Of a DNA stretch of 64,000 nt, positions 43,116 through 52,546 are shown in pieces. This stretch comes from Myxococcales bacterium (GTDB lineage Bacteria > Myxococcota_A > Polyangia > Polyangiales > Polyangiaceae). A program made the translations under genes and the position numbers. The notes under the pieces were generated by a model that saw only the letters and a list, made by a program, of their open reading frames with translations, was not told the DNA's origin and searched no databases. Each line of letters opens with the position of its first letter. Within the stretch, counting starts at the first letter, position 1. The DNA lies in assembly GCA_025359105.1 (NCBI GenBank), contig JANYHK010000144.1, positions 1 to 64,000 on the forward strand. The letters are read 5' to 3'.

Positions 43116-43137
43116 CGTCTCGTACGAAAATGAGACG
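43116..43137. promoter_or_regulatory. Inverted repeat between regulator and wecB cluster
   Basis: CGTCTC at 43116-43121 and GAGACG at 43132-43137 with a 10-base AT-richer centre. It lies in the 91-base divergent gap, upstream of wecB, and could be an operator for the adjacent TPR/winged-helix protein. A possible -10 (GATAAG at 43161-43166) is 10 bases before the wecB ATG. Confidence 0.35.
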
Positions 43138-43175
43138 CGTCAAAAGGGCGGCTGCGTCAAGATAAGCTCGCCCCC

Positions 43176-44312
43176 ATGCCTTCGAAGATCCTGTGCGTGG
43201 CCGGCGCCCGGCCCAACTTCATGAAGATCGCCCCGCTGATGCGGGTGCTCCGGAAGAACCCGGCCTTCGACGCCAAGCTCGTTCACACCGGGCAGCACTA
43301 CGACGCCAAGCTCTCCCAGGTCTTCTTCGAAGATCTGAAGATCCCGCGCCCCGACATCGAGCTCGAGGTCGGCTCCGGCTCCCACGCCTCCCAGACCGCC
43401 GAGATCATCAAGCGCTTCGAGCCCGTCCTCGAGCAGGAGCAGCCCCAGGCGGTGCTCGTCGTCGGCGACGTCAACTCGACCATCGGCTGCGCCATCGTCA
43501 CCAGCAAATTCACGCTGAAGCAGCCCTTCACGTGCAAGCTGGGCGAGCGCCGCCGCCCGATCATGATCCACGTCGAGGCTGGCCTGCGCAGCTTCGACTG
43601 GGACATGCCCGAGGAGATCAACCGCATCCTCACCGACTCCATCAGCGATCTGCTCTTCGTCTCCGACCCTGCAGGCATGGAGAACTTGAAGAAGGAGGGG
43701 GTGAGCGAGAGTCGCTACTTCTTCGTCGGTAACGTGATGATCGACACGCTCCTCGCGGCGAAGGATCAGGCGATGAAGAGCCAGATCCTGAGCGAGCTGG
43801 GGGTGAAGGAGAAAGGCTACGCGCTCCTCACGCTCCACCGTCCTAGCAACGTCGACGACACCGCAGCCCTCAAGGCGCTGCTCGACACCATCGACGTCGT
43901 CGCGAAGGATCAGGTCGTCGTCTTCCCGGTTCATCCGCGCACGCGCGGCCGCCTCGAGGCGAGCGGGATCAAGCTCGATCCGGCGCGCTGGAAGCTCACC
44001 GACCCCATCGGCTACATGGACTTCCTGAAGCTGACGGCGAGCGCGAAGGTCGTCCTGACCGACTCCGGCGGCATCCAGGAAGAGACGACGGTGCTCGGCG
44101 TGCCGTGCATCACGCTGCGCGAGAACACCGAGCGCCCCGTCACGATCTCCGAGGGAACGAACGTCCTCGCCGGTACGAAGCGCGAGGCGATCCTCGCCGC
44201 GTACGCGAACGTTCGTGCAGGCGCCTCGGGTGCCCCGAAGACGCCGAGGTTCTGGGACGGCAAGAGCGCCGAGCGCATCGACGAGATCCTGACCGGCATC
44301 TTCGCGTCGTGA
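43176..44312 (+). CDS. wecB: Non-hydrolysing UDP-N-acetylglucosamine 2-epimerase
   Basis: A 378-residue enzyme converting UDP-GlcNAc to UDP-ManNAc for surface polysaccharides. AGARPNFMKIAPLMR at the N-terminus, HTGQHYD, VEAGLRSFDWDMPEEINR and VLTDSGGIQEETTVLG are WecB/GT-B signatures. Cytosolic. The following deacetylase-like gene starts 5 bases after its stop (or overlaps, if GTG 44309 is used). First of four genes that look like a polysaccharide module. Confidence 0.95.
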   Translation: MPSKILCVAGARPNFMKIAPLMRVLRKNPAFDAKLVHTGQHYDAKLSQVFFEDLKIPRPDIELEVGSGSHASQTAEIIKRFEPVLEQEQPQAVLVVGDVNSTIGCAIVTSKFTLKQPFTCKLGERRRPIMIHVEAGLRSFDWDMPEEINRILTDSISDLLFVSDPAGMENLKKEGVSESRYFFVGNVMIDTLLAAKDQAMKSQILSELGVKEKGYALLTLHRPSNVDDTAALKALLDTIDVVAKDQVVVFPVHPRTRGRLEASGIKLDPARWKLTDPIGYMDFLKLTASAKVVLTDSGGIQEETTVLGVPCITLRENTERPVTISEGTNVLAGTKREAILAAYANVRAGASGAPKTPRFWDGKSAERIDEILTGIFAS

Positions 44313-44317
44313 GCCAG

Positions 44318-45376
44318 ATGAAGACCCGCGTCTACATCACCATCGACACCGAGTGCGCCGAGGAGCGCAACGTCGGCGGCAAGCAGCTCCCGGTGCAGGG
44401 GTACGACGTCCGCGTGTGGGGCCGCTTCAGAAACCAGCAGCGCGATCTCGGCGTCGGCCTCATCATGCGCGAGCTCGAGGCGCAGGGGCACCGCGGCACG
44501 TTCTACACCGAGGTGTTCGGCTCGTACTCCTTCGGCAAGCCCGGCCTGGCGGAGGCCGTTCACGCGATGGTCGCGCGCGGCCACGACGTGCAGCTCCACA
44601 CCCACCCGGTGCAGCGCGTCGCCGACTACCGCACGCGCGGCGTCCCCGCGGCGCCCGACAACATCGCCGACTACGACGAAGCGCGCCAGGTCGAGCTCCT
44701 GAAGGAGGGGATCGACATCCTCGAGTCGTGCGGCGTGCCGAAGGGAAGCGTCACGAGCTTCCGCGCCGGCAACTTCGGCGCGAGCAACACGACCTGGGAC
44801 GCAATGGCCAAGGCCGGCCTCGTCGTGAGTAGCAACTACAACCCGTGCTACTTCGACAAGAACTGCAAGATGCGGTTCGACTCCGCGCCGCCCGGCCTCT
44901 TCGACACCGGTCGCGGCGTTTGGGAGCTGCCGATCTCGAACTTCAAGGATGCGGGCGGCGGCTTCCGCCACCTGCAGATCACCGCCGTCTCGCTCGAGGA
45001 GACGAAGCGTTACTTGATGCAGGCGAGCGCGCGCGGCATCCGCGAGGTGATGCTCGTTACCCACTCGTTCGAGCTCTGCCACATCGACGATCCGAGCGCG
45101 CGTCTCGGCCGGGTCAACTCGATCAACCTCCTGCGCCTGCGCGGCATCTGCCGCTTCCTCGCGCGGAGGAGCGATCTGTTCGAGGTCGACACCGCCGGCG
45201 CGCTTGGCGCCCGCATCCGTGACGGGCGCGAGCATCCCGCGGCGCGCGGGGCAGGGGACTACCCGGCCGGCCTCGCCCGCCACAAGGCGCGGCGCCTCGT
45301 CGAGCAGACGATCAAGCGCGTCGAAGCCAAAGTCCGTCTCCCCGGCGTGGTCTTTGGTAATCTCGCGCGCCCATGA
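44318..45376 (+). CDS. Polysaccharide deacetylase-like protein
   Basis: A 352-residue protein with a NodB-like (beta/alpha) fold: TIDTECAEERNVGG near the start supplies the metal-binding Asp region, GHDVQLHTHP (near residue 90) the His pair, and SFRAGNFGAS and LVTHSFELCHI later motifs. Such members often lack true chitin deacetylase activity but act on extracellular or lipid-linked glycans. No signal peptide, so probably cytosolic or membrane-peripheral. ATG 44318 is used; an in-frame GTG at 44309 would overlap the wecB stop. The last 4 bases overlap the glycosyltransferase start (ATGA), indicating coupled translation. Confidence 0.78.
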   Translation: MKTRVYITIDTECAEERNVGGKQLPVQGYDVRVWGRFRNQQRDLGVGLIMRELEAQGHRGTFYTEVFGSYSFGKPGLAEAVHAMVARGHDVQLHTHPVQRVADYRTRGVPAAPDNIADYDEARQVELLKEGIDILESCGVPKGSVTSFRAGNFGASNTTWDAMAKAGLVVSSNYNPCYFDKNCKMRFDSAPPGLFDTGRGVWELPISNFKDAGGGFRHLQITAVSLEETKRYLMQASARGIREVMLVTHSFELCHIDDPSARLGRVNSINLLRLRGICRFLARRSDLFEVDTAGALGARIRDGREHPAARGAGDYPAGLARHKARRLVEQTIKRVEAKVRLPGVVFGNLARP

Positions 45377-46569
45377 TGCACGGTGAAAGCATCGTCTGCT
45401 TCGCGAAGGACTGGAGCGAAGACCCGACGAGCAACAACCACGTGATGAAGATGCTCGCGCGGGACAACCAGGTCCTGTGGCTCAACTCCATCTCCACCCG
45501 CACGCCGGACTTCAAGAGCGGGCGCGACCTCGGCAAGATCGTGAAGAAGCTGAAGGGCTTCGCGAAGGGGCCGGTGGACGTCGAGGCGGGCCTCCACGTC
45601 TACACGCCGATCGTCCTTCCGTTCCCGCATAGCCGCGCGGCGACGACGGCGAACGCGCAGATCCTCAAGGGCTCGGTGGGTCTCCTCCGCAAGAAATACG
45701 GGATGGGGAGCGATTTTCAGCTCTGGAGCTTCATCCCCACCGCCGTCAAGTACGTCGGCAAGCTCGGCGAGTCGCTCGTCGTCTACTACTGCACCGACGA
45801 GTGGAGCCACTTCAGCTACGTCGACGGCGCGAAGATCGTCGCGATGGAGAAGGAGCTCTGCGAGCGCGCGGACATCGTCTTCACGACGGCCAAGACGCTC
45901 CTCGAACGCAAGAAGCAGTACAACCCGGAGACCCACCTCGCCTCCCACGGCGTCGACGTCGCGCACTTCGCGAAGGCGCTCGATCCGAAGACGGAGCTCG
46001 CGACCGAGGTCCGTGACATCGAAGGCCCCGTTCTCGGCTTCGTCGGACTCATCCAGGACTGGGTCGACACCGACGCCATCGCGTACCTGGCCGAGAAGCG
46101 CCCGGACTGGACGTTCGTGATCATCGGCAAGTCGCTCGTCGACGTGTCGCACCTGAACAAGCCGAACGTGCGTCTGCTCGGCCGCAAGGCGTACGCCGAG
46201 CTGCCGCCGTACATGAAGCGGTTCGACGTCGGGCTCATCCCGTTCCGCCTGAACGAGCTGACGCGCAACGTGAACCCGATCAAGCTGCGCGAGTATTTCA
46301 GCGCGGGCCTGCCCGTCGTCTCCAGCGACATCCCCGAGGTCCGCCACTACGCCGACGGGAAGTTCGGCGAGGAGGAAGGCGCGCTCGGCTGCGGCGTCTA
46401 CACGACGCACGAGGAGCTCCTGGCCCTCTGCGAGAGGGCCCTCGCCGCCGACACGCCGGGCGCGCGGAGGAAGCGAAGCCAGGCCATGCTCGCGGAGACG
46501 TGGGAGAAGAAGGTCGAGGCGCTCGGAAACCACATCTTGCGGGTCAAAGAGAAGAAACGGCGGAGGTAG
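45373..46569 (+). CDS. GT-B fold glycosyltransferase
   Basis: A 398-residue protein with the two-domain GT-B layout. The C-terminal half has GFVGLIQDWVDTDAIAYLAE, FVIIGKSLVDV, VRLLGRKAYAELPPYM and the donor-binding end KLREYFSAGLPVVSSDIPEV, as in the GT4 family and in TuaH-like transferases. YYCTDEWSHF (near 137) is typical of the latter. It would move a sugar to a lipid- or polysaccharide-linked acceptor. ATG 45373 overlaps the previous stop by 4 bases; the membrane protein gene follows after 4 bases. Confidence 0.88.
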   Translation: MMHGESIVCFAKDWSEDPTSNNHVMKMLARDNQVLWLNSISTRTPDFKSGRDLGKIVKKLKGFAKGPVDVEAGLHVYTPIVLPFPHSRAATTANAQILKGSVGLLRKKYGMGSDFQLWSFIPTAVKYVGKLGESLVVYYCTDEWSHFSYVDGAKIVAMEKELCERADIVFTTAKTLLERKKQYNPETHLASHGVDVAHFAKALDPKTELATEVRDIEGPVLGFVGLIQDWVDTDAIAYLAEKRPDWTFVIIGKSLVDVSHLNKPNVRLLGRKAYAELPPYMKRFDVGLIPFRLNELTRNVNPIKLREYFSAGLPVVSSDIPEVRHYADGKFGEEEGALGCGVYTTHEELLALCERALAADTPGARRKRSQAMLAETWEKKVEALGNHILRVKEKKRRR

Positions 46570-46573
46570 GCGC

Positions 46574-47434
46574 ATGGGCTCATGGGCTCGCAGCTGGTCG
46601 ATCACGCAAACGAGCTTCTCGATCATCCGAAAGGACTCGGAGATGCTCTGGTTCCCGGTCCTCGCCGGGTTCTTCTCGCTCCTGTTCTCGGCGGCGCTGA
46701 TCGTGCCGACGTTCATCCTGAACGTCGCCGAGCAGGCGGGAGGGGACCGGCTCGTGGTCGGGCCCCTTCAGTACGTGGTGCTGTTCATCACCTACTTTGG
46801 CCTCAGCTTCATCGCGACGTTCTTCAACGTGTGCGTCGTCTTCACGACGCGCGTGCGCCTCTCCGGCGGCGACGCGACGTTCATGGACAGCGTGAAGTTC
46901 GCGCTCTCGCGCATTCACCTCATCGCGGGGTGGAGCCTCGTTTCGGCGAGCGTCGGCATCCTCCTGCGCGCCCTCGACTCGGTCGCCCAGCGCTCCGGGC
47001 TCGCCGGCAAGATCCTCCTCATGATCCTCCGCGCCATCCTCGCGAGCGCGTGGAGCATCATGACGGTGTTCGTCGTTCCGTCGATGGTCTACCGCGGCCT
47101 CGGTCCGTTCGACGCGCTCAAGGACTCCGCCGAGACGCTCAAGCGCACGTGGGGCGACGCGCTGACGCAATACTTCGGCGTGGGCCTCGTCTCTTTCGTG
47201 TGCGCGCTGCCCTGCATCGGTCTCATCGTCGGCGGCGTCTTCCTCGCGGCGCAAGTGCCGGTCGCCGGCATCGCGCTCATCGGCATCGGCGTGCTCGCTC
47301 TCCTCGCCGTCAGCCTCGTCTTCGGCGTCGTCGGCATCGTGTGGAAGACGGTCCTCTACCACTGGGCCACGAGCGGCACCGTCCCCGAGGGCTACGAAGC
47401 CGCGGCCCTGCAGTCCGCGTTCGGCGCCAAGTAG
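46574..47434 (+). CDS. DUF6159-like polytopic membrane protein
   Basis: A 286-residue membrane protein with about six transmembrane segments (roughly 28-50, 68-92, 115-135, 145-170, 200-225 and 228-255). Motifs SWSITQTSFSIIRKDSEML at the N-terminus and SMVYRGLGPFDALKDSAETL in the middle are features of the DUF6159 family. It starts 4 bases after the glycosyltransferase gene. It might help glycan export or membrane organisation of the cluster's product; that is inference. Confidence 0.8.
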   Translation: MGSWARSWSITQTSFSIIRKDSEMLWFPVLAGFFSLLFSAALIVPTFILNVAEQAGGDRLVVGPLQYVVLFITYFGLSFIATFFNVCVVFTTRVRLSGGDATFMDSVKFALSRIHLIAGWSLVSASVGILLRALDSVAQRSGLAGKILLMILRAILASAWSIMTVFVVPSMVYRGLGPFDALKDSAETLKRTWGDALTQYFGVGLVSFVCALPCIGLIVGGVFLAAQVPVAGIALIGIGVLALLAVSLVFGVVGIVWKTVLYHWATSGTVPEGYEAAALQSAFGAK

Positions 47435-47468
47435 CGCTTTCGGTCGGGATTTCGGTCTCGCGGCGTCT

Positions 47469-48182
47469 TCATTCGCGGTCGCAGGGAGTACCCAGCGCCG
47501 CCACGTCCGCGGCCCATTCGTCGTACGCGTCGGCGTTGGGGTGCAAGAGATCGGGCGCGAGCATGTGCGCGGCGGCTTGGCGTTGCATGCGCGCGGTGAG
47601 ATCCACCCAGCGCGCTCCGACCGCCGTGGCCTCGTCGCTCAGCATCCGATTGAAGAGCGCGATCTGCGCGGTCAGCTCCGTTTCGGACCCGAGGCCGTGC
47701 GCCGCTGGCGACGACGACCACTGGGGCTGAGGCAGAACGAAGATGCGCGCTGGCGCGACGCCGCCCGTGAGCAGCGCCGCCAGGATCTGCTTCACGCGCG
47801 CCCGGTAGGCCTCGGGCGCGTGGCCTTGGACGATGTCGTTGGCGCCGATCGCGAGGGTGACGAACGTGGGGGCGAAGCGGTTCAGCTGGGGAAGCTCTTC
47901 GGAGATGAGATCGTCGGTGGTGTAGCCGTTCACGCCGAGGTTCTCGAGGACGACGCCGCAGCCCGCCGCTTGCCACCGCGCCGCCAAGCGCGCCGGCATC
48001 GAGTGCTCCGGGATCGCTCCGGTCCCGATGGTGAAGGAGTCTCCCAGCGCGAGGTACCGCTGCGTGGGCGCGCCGGCATCGCCCACCGCCGCCGTCGGCG
48101 CGCCACCGTCGGCGAGCGCCGTGGGCGCCTGCGGGTGCGCGCAGCCGAGGAGGGCCACTGTGGCGAGGCCGAGCCACTTCAT
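47469..48182 (-). CDS. SGNH/GDSL hydrolase lipoprotein
   Basis: A 237-residue predicted lipoprotein with lipobox VALLGC (Cys 14). Block I GDSFT has the catalytic Ser 49, block III GANDI is near residue 108, and the catalytic Asp-His pair is in DLLHPN near the C-terminus. Blocks and spacing fit a secreted esterase, lipase or carbohydrate deacetylase of the SGNH clan. A signal peptide plus an Ala/Gly/Asp tether (15-38) puts it at the envelope. It converges with the DUF6159 gene, suggesting it might act on the polysaccharide module's product; this is speculative. Confidence 0.88.
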   Translation of the reverse strand: MKWLGLATVALLGCAHPQAPTALADGGAPTAAVGDAGAPTQRYLALGDSFTIGTGAIPEHSMPARLAARWQAAGCGVVLENLGVNGYTTDDLISEELPQLNRFAPTFVTLAIGANDIVQGHAPEAYRARVKQILAALLTGGVAPARIFVLPQPQWSSSPAAHGLGSETELTAQIALFNRMLSDEATAVGARWVDLTARMQRQAAAHMLAPDLLHPNADAYDEWAADVAALGTPCDRE

Positions 48183-48345
48183 CTCCAGCCGCTACGCGCG
48201 GGCGCGGCGCCCGGATCGGCCGCGGCGCCGGGGCCGCCCCCGCCCGAAGTTGCAGGTTTCGAGATTCGACGCAGGTAAATCCGCGAAGATACGTGAAAAT
48301 TCGTGGGTCGCACGCTCGGCGGGAACACCGTTCCGGCCAATCGGC

Positions 48346-49041
48346 TCAGAACGCTCCGCCGAAGCTCATGCCCGCCCACGGCTGCACGATCTTGTTGTTG
48401 CCCGGGATGATGAACGGCGTGAAGCCGATGAAGAACGTGAAGCCGCCCTTCGCCGGGAGGTAGCGGTAGCCGATGGCAACGGTGGGCGCGGGGACGAGGC
48501 CGGAAAATGAGACGAGGCCGTCGTTCGAGCCGGTGTTGCCGCTCGCGTAGAAGAAGGTGAGGCCTGCGCCGAGCTGCAGCTTGTGGTCGCGGCCGCCGAC
48601 GTAGTAGTTCCCGAGGACGGGGACGGTGACGAGGTTCAGCTTGGCGCTGGTGGAGCTGTTGCTCGCGCTGAGCGAGATGTAGCTGAGGCCGACGCGGACG
48701 CTGAAGTCGGAGTCGCCGAAGATGCGCTCGTAGTTGATCGAGTAGACGAGGCCGTTGCCGCCGAGCTCGAGGAAGACGGCGTTCTCGGCCTTGCGGATCT
48801 TGCGCTCTTCGCCCGGCTCGAACGCTGGCTGCCCCTGGCCTTGGCCCTGGCCGTGCGAGGCGGGCGCGTACTGCGGCGGGGGCGCGGCGGGCCGTGCCGG
48901 CACGACCGTCGGAGCCGTCGATGGATCGCCGGGTGGTGGCGGCGGCGGCGGAGGGAGGGGCGTCGCAGCTTGGGCGAACGCGGCCACCGGCGCCATGGCG
49001 CTGCAAGCAAGGACAGTTAGCGCCATCAGGGCACGTTTCAT
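48346..49041 (-). CDS. Outer-membrane beta-barrel protein
   Basis: A 231-residue protein with signal peptide 1-23 (ending AAFAQ), a Pro-rich stretch (about 28-60), then alternating strands (GNGLVYSINYERIFG, FSVRVGLSYISLS, LVTVPVLGNYYVGG, TVAIGYRYLP, FTFFIGFTPFI) ending in SFGGAF with a C-terminal Phe, the usual signal for barrel assembly. Probably an eight-stranded barrel. The 163 bases between it and the SGNH gene downstream hold nothing recognisable. Function unknown. Confidence 0.83.
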   Translation of the reverse strand: MKRALMALTVLACSAMAPVAAFAQAATPLPPPPPPPPGDPSTAPTVVPARPAAPPPQYAPASHGQGQGQGQPAFEPGEERKIRKAENAVFLELGGNGLVYSINYERIFGDSDFSVRVGLSYISLSASNSSTSAKLNLVTVPVLGNYYVGGRDHKLQLGAGLTFFYASGNTGSNDGLVSFSGLVPAPTVAIGYRYLPAKGGFTFFIGFTPFIIPGNNKIVQPWAGMSFGGAF

Positions 49042-49178
49042 TGAAGCCTCCGGGGGGACCAGCGTTGCCCCAGCCGCAGGCTAGGGGCTCTCCCTGGTGG
49101 CTGTCGAGCTTGGGCTCTCCCGCGATCGCGACCTTGCTCGTTCCGATCGTGGGACTTCTGCTCTAAGGTGCCGTCGCC

Positions 49179-50159
49179 ATGGTGGCTACGGTAACCCCCC
49201 TCCGCACGCTGGACGCGCCGCTCGCCGACGAGCGGGTGGTCGCGCTTTACAAGCACATGGTGCTGGCGCGCGCGCTCGACGAGCGCCTCGTGCACCTCCA
49301 GAAGGAGGGCAAGCTCGCGTCGCACCTCTCGGCGATCGGCGAAGAGGCGACGATCTTCGGCGGCATCGCGGCGCTCCGCGAGCAGGACTGGGTCTTCCAC
49401 TACGGACGCGAGGCCGGCGGCGCGCTCTTCCGGGGGATGCCGCTCGCGTCGTACCTGTCGCACGTCTTCGGCTCCTCCGGCGACGGCGGCAAGGGGCGGC
49501 AGATGCCCGGCACCTTCGCGTCGCGCGCGGCGCGGTTCGCCTCGGCGAGCGCGCCCATCGGCACTCAGATCACCCACGCGGTCGGTTTCGCGTGGGCGGC
49601 GAAGCTGAAGAAGGACGACGTCGTCGCGCTCTCCTGCTTCGGTGAAGGGGCGACGAGCTCTGGTGACTTCCACACGGGACTCAACTTCGCGGGGGTGTTC
49701 AAGGCGCCGGTCGTCTTCCTCTGCAGGAACAACGGCTGGGCCATCAGCGTCCCGGCCGAGCGACAGACGGCGGCGAGCTCGTTCTGGCTGAAGGGTATCG
49801 CGTACGGGGTCCCGGGCGTCGCCGTCGACGGCAACGATCTGTTCGCCGTGCACAAGGCCGTCGCCGCCGCCGTGCAGCGCGCCGCCCGCGGCGAGGGCGC
49901 GACCCTCATCGAGGCGACGACGTCGCGCAAGACCGATCCGGTCGCGCGCGTGAAAGAGCACCTCGAGGCGCGCCACCTCTGGAGCGAGAAGGACGATGCC
50001 GAGCACGCGTCGCGCGTACGCGCCGAGCTCGACGTGGCCCTCGCCCTGGCTCAATCGGAGCCGCTGCCGCCGCGGGAATCGATGTTCGACGACGTCTACC
50101 GCAGCGTCCCGTGGCACCTGCACGAGGAGCGCGAGGAGCTTCAAAAATGCCCGAAATGA
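49179..50159 (+). CDS. Branched-chain 2-oxoacid dehydrogenase E1 alpha
   Basis: A 326-residue TPP-dependent subunit. The TPP-binding motif is in [20 protein letters not shown] (about 154-173) followed by [21 protein letters not shown] and [15 protein letters not shown] are family features. With E1 beta and E2 it decarboxylates 2-oxo acids to acyl-CoA; the SSGDFH variant and gene order suggest branched-chain rather than pyruvate substrates. In Myxococcus xanthus the esg locus encodes such E1 subunits and supplies iso-branched fatty acid precursors needed for development. The next gene overlaps by 13 bases. Confidence 0.92.
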   Translation: MVATVTPLRTLDAPLADERVVALYKHMVLARALDERLVHLQKEGKLASHLSAIGEEATIFGGIAALREQDWVFHYGREAGGALFRGMPLASYLSHVFGSSGDGGKGRQMPGTFASRAARFASASAPIGTQITHAVGFAWAAKLKKDDVVALSCFGEGATSSGDFHTGLNFAGVFKAPVVFLCRNNGWAISVPAERQTAASSFWLKGIAYGVPGVAVDGNDLFAVHKAVAAAVQRAARGEGATLIEATTSRKTDPVARVKEHLEARHLWSEKDDAEHASRVRAELDVALALAQSEPLPPRESMFDDVYRSVPWHLHEEREELQKCPK

Positions 50160-51121
50160 ACATGGTCGGCGCGATCAACGACGCCCTTCGTCACGAGATG
50201 AGGAAGGACCCGCGCGTGCTCGTCATGGGCGAGGACGTCGGCAAGGTCGGCGGCGTTTTCCGCGTGACCCAAGGGCTCTTCGAGGAGTTCGGCGAGGATC
50301 GCGTCATCGACACGCCGCTCAGCGAGGGCGGCATCATCGGCACCGCGATCGGCATGGCGCTGTACGGCCTGGTCCCGGTGCCCGAGATCCAGTTCGCCGA
50401 CTTCATCTACCCGGCGTTCGATCAGATCGTCAGCGAGCTCGCCAAGATGCGCTACCGCTCGGGCGGCGAGTACGCGAGCAAGATCGTGATCCGCAGCCCG
50501 GTCGGCGGCGGCATTCGTGGCGGCCACTACCACTCGCAGTCGCCCGAGGCGCTCTTCATCCACACCGCTGGCCTCAAGGTCGTCTGCCCGTCGAACCCGT
50601 ACGACGCGAAGGGCCTGCTCCTCGCCTCGATCCGCGATCCCGATCCGGTGCTCTTCTTCGAGCCCAAGCGCGTCTACCGCGCGGCCAAGGGCGACGTTCC
50701 TGAGGGCGACTACACCGTGGAGCTCGGCAAAGCCGCCGTGACGCGCCCCGGCAAGCACGTCACCGTCATCGCGTGGGGCGCGATGCTCTACGAGGCGCTC
50801 GCCGCGGCCGACGAGGCGGCCAAGCAGGGCGTCGAGTGTGAGGTGCTCGATCTCCGAACCCTCTGGCCGGTGGACATCGACGCCATCGTGGCGAGCGTGA
50901 AGAAGACGGGGCGCGTCGTCGTCGTCCACGAGGCGCCGAAGACGTGCGGGTTCGGCGCCGAGCTCGTCGCCCTCATCAACGAGAAGGCGTTCGTGCACCT
51001 GGAGGCGCCGCCGATCCGCGTCGCCGGGTTCGACACGCCGTTTCCGTACTCTCTCGAGATGGAGTACCTGCCGCTCGCTCACCGCATCCTGCCCGCCGTC
51101 CTCGACACGGCGCGGTTCTGA
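50147..51121 (+). CDS. Branched-chain 2-oxoacid dehydrogenase E1 beta
   Basis: A 324-residue transketolase-like subunit. [29 protein letters not shown] (28-44), [15 protein letters not shown] and [18 protein letters not shown] are E1 beta motifs, and the C-terminal domain ends with [14 protein letters not shown]. It forms an alpha2-beta2 heterotetramer with the preceding gene's product. ATG 50147 has GAGGAG upstream and overlaps the E1 alpha stop; ATG 50156 is possible. E2 follows after 17 bases. Confidence 0.94.
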   Translation: MPEMNMVGAINDALRHEMRKDPRVLVMGEDVGKVGGVFRVTQGLFEEFGEDRVIDTPLSEGGIIGTAIGMALYGLVPVPEIQFADFIYPAFDQIVSELAKMRYRSGGEYASKIVIRSPVGGGIRGGHYHSQSPEALFIHTAGLKVVCPSNPYDAKGLLLASIRDPDPVLFFEPKRVYRAAKGDVPEGDYTVELGKAAVTRPGKHVTVIAWGAMLYEALAAADEAAKQGVECEVLDLRTLWPVDIDAIVASVKKTGRVVVVHEAPKTCGFGAELVALINEKAFVHLEAPPIRVAGFDTPFPYSLEMEYLPLAHRILPAVLDTARF

Positions 51122-51138
51122 GTTAGGAGATCCTCATC

Positions 51139-52536
51139 ATGGCGCGCTGGGAATTCAAGCTTCCGGACATCGGCGAAGGGGTGACCGAGGGCGAGGTCGT
51201 GGCCTGGCTCGTGAAGCCGGGAGACGTCGTCAAAGAGGACCAGCCTATGGTCGAGGTCATGACCGACAAGGCGACGGTCACGATCACCTCGCCGCGTGCG
51301 GGCACGATCCTCGAGACGACCGGCAAGGTCGGCGAGATCGTCATGGTGCACCATGTGCTCGTCGTGTTCGACCTCGGCGGTGACGCGGCGACGGCGGCGC
51401 AGGCCCCAGCCAAGTCGACGAACGGCAACGGCGTGAGCGGCCACGGCCCTTCTGCTGCCAAGGATCAGGGCCCTGCCGCAACCGCCCTCGGTGACATCAA
51501 GGAGTCGCTGCCCGGCATGGGCGCACGCGGCGGCGCAGCGGCTGGTGGCGGCGGCGGCGGCGGCTTGCAGGGGTACTTCAACGCCAAGCCGCTCGCCACG
51601 CCGGCGACGCGCAAGCTCGCGCGCGATATGAGCATCGATCTGACGCGCGTGCCTCCGACCGGGCCCCAGGGCCGGGTCACCCGAAAGGACGTCGAGTCCT
51701 ACGTGTCCGCGCCAGCCTCGAGCGGGTCCGAGACGGCCAGCCGCGCGCCCGCCGCCGCCACCGGGGCGACGCTCTCCACGGCCCTCGCGCGCGACGCGGT
51801 CAAGATCGTCGCGCCGACCCACGAGCAGAGCGCCCTCGAAGAGCGGGTCCCCTTCGCCGGCATGCGTCGCAAGATCGCGACGCGCATGCAGACGAGCACG
51901 CAGACCGCCGCGCACTTCACCTTCGTCGAAGAGTGCGACGTCACGCAGCTGAAGGCCCTCCGCGCGCGGCTAAAGCCGGCGGCCGAGAAGGCGGGGGTGA
52001 AGCTCACCTACCTACCGTTCATCGTGAAGGCGGTCGTCGCCGGCCTGAAGAAGCACGGCATCCTGAACAGCGCGCTCGACGAGAGCACGAACGAGCTCGT
52101 CTACCGCAAGTACTACAACATCGGCATCGCCGCCTCGACCGACGCGGGCCTCATGGTGCCGGTGGTGAAGGACGCGGACCGCAAGAGCGTGCTCGACGTC
52201 GCGCGTGAGATCGATCGGCTCGGCACCGAGGCGCGCGCCGGCAAGAGCAAGTCGAGCGAGCTCACCGGATCGACCTTCACGATCACCTCGCTGGGGGCCC
52301 AGGGAGGGCTCTTCGCGACGCCGATCCTGAATTTTCCGGAGGTCGGCATCCTCGGAGTGCACCGCATCAAAGAGCGGCCCGTGGTCAAGGACGGCCAGAT
52401 CGTCATCGGCGAGGTCATGCTCCTCAGCCTGTCGTTCGATCACCGCATCGTCGACGGGCACGTCGGCGCGGCGTTCGCGTACGACGTCATCGCGTACCTC
52501 GAGGATCCGGACAAGCTCTTCCTCGACATGGCGTGA
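51139..52536 (+). CDS. Dihydrolipoamide acyltransferase E2
   Basis: A 465-residue E2 subunit with the normal three domains: one lipoyl domain (1-80) with the lipoylated Lys 44 in TDKATVTITSP; a Gly/Ala-rich linker; the peripheral subunit-binding domain (about 153-190, ATPATRKLARDMSIDLTRVP and GRVTRKDVESY); and the acyltransferase domain ending SFDHRIVDGH (near 432-441) with catalytic His and Asp. TAGGAG precedes the ATG at 51139. The E3 dihydrolipoamide dehydrogenase gene is not adjacent and must be supplied from elsewhere. Confidence 0.95.
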   Translation: MARWEFKLPDIGEGVTEGEVVAWLVKPGDVVKEDQPMVEVMTDKATVTITSPRAGTILETTGKVGEIVMVHHVLVVFDLGGDAATAAQAPAKSTNGNGVSGHGPSAAKDQGPAATALGDIKESLPGMGARGGAAAGGGGGGGLQGYFNAKPLATPATRKLARDMSIDLTRVPPTGPQGRVTRKDVESYVSAPASSGSETASRAPAAATGATLSTALARDAVKIVAPTHEQSALEERVPFAGMRRKIATRMQTSTQTAAHFTFVEECDVTQLKALRARLKPAAEKAGVKLTYLPFIVKAVVAGLKKHGILNSALDESTNELVYRKYYNIGIAASTDAGLMVPVVKDADRKSVLDVAREIDRLGTEARAGKSKSSELTGSTFTITSLGAQGGLFATPILNFPEVGILGVHRIKERPVVKDGQIVIGEVMLLSLSFDHRIVDGHVGAAFAYDVIAYLEDPDKLFLDMA

Positions 52537-52546
52537 CGCGCGCGCG

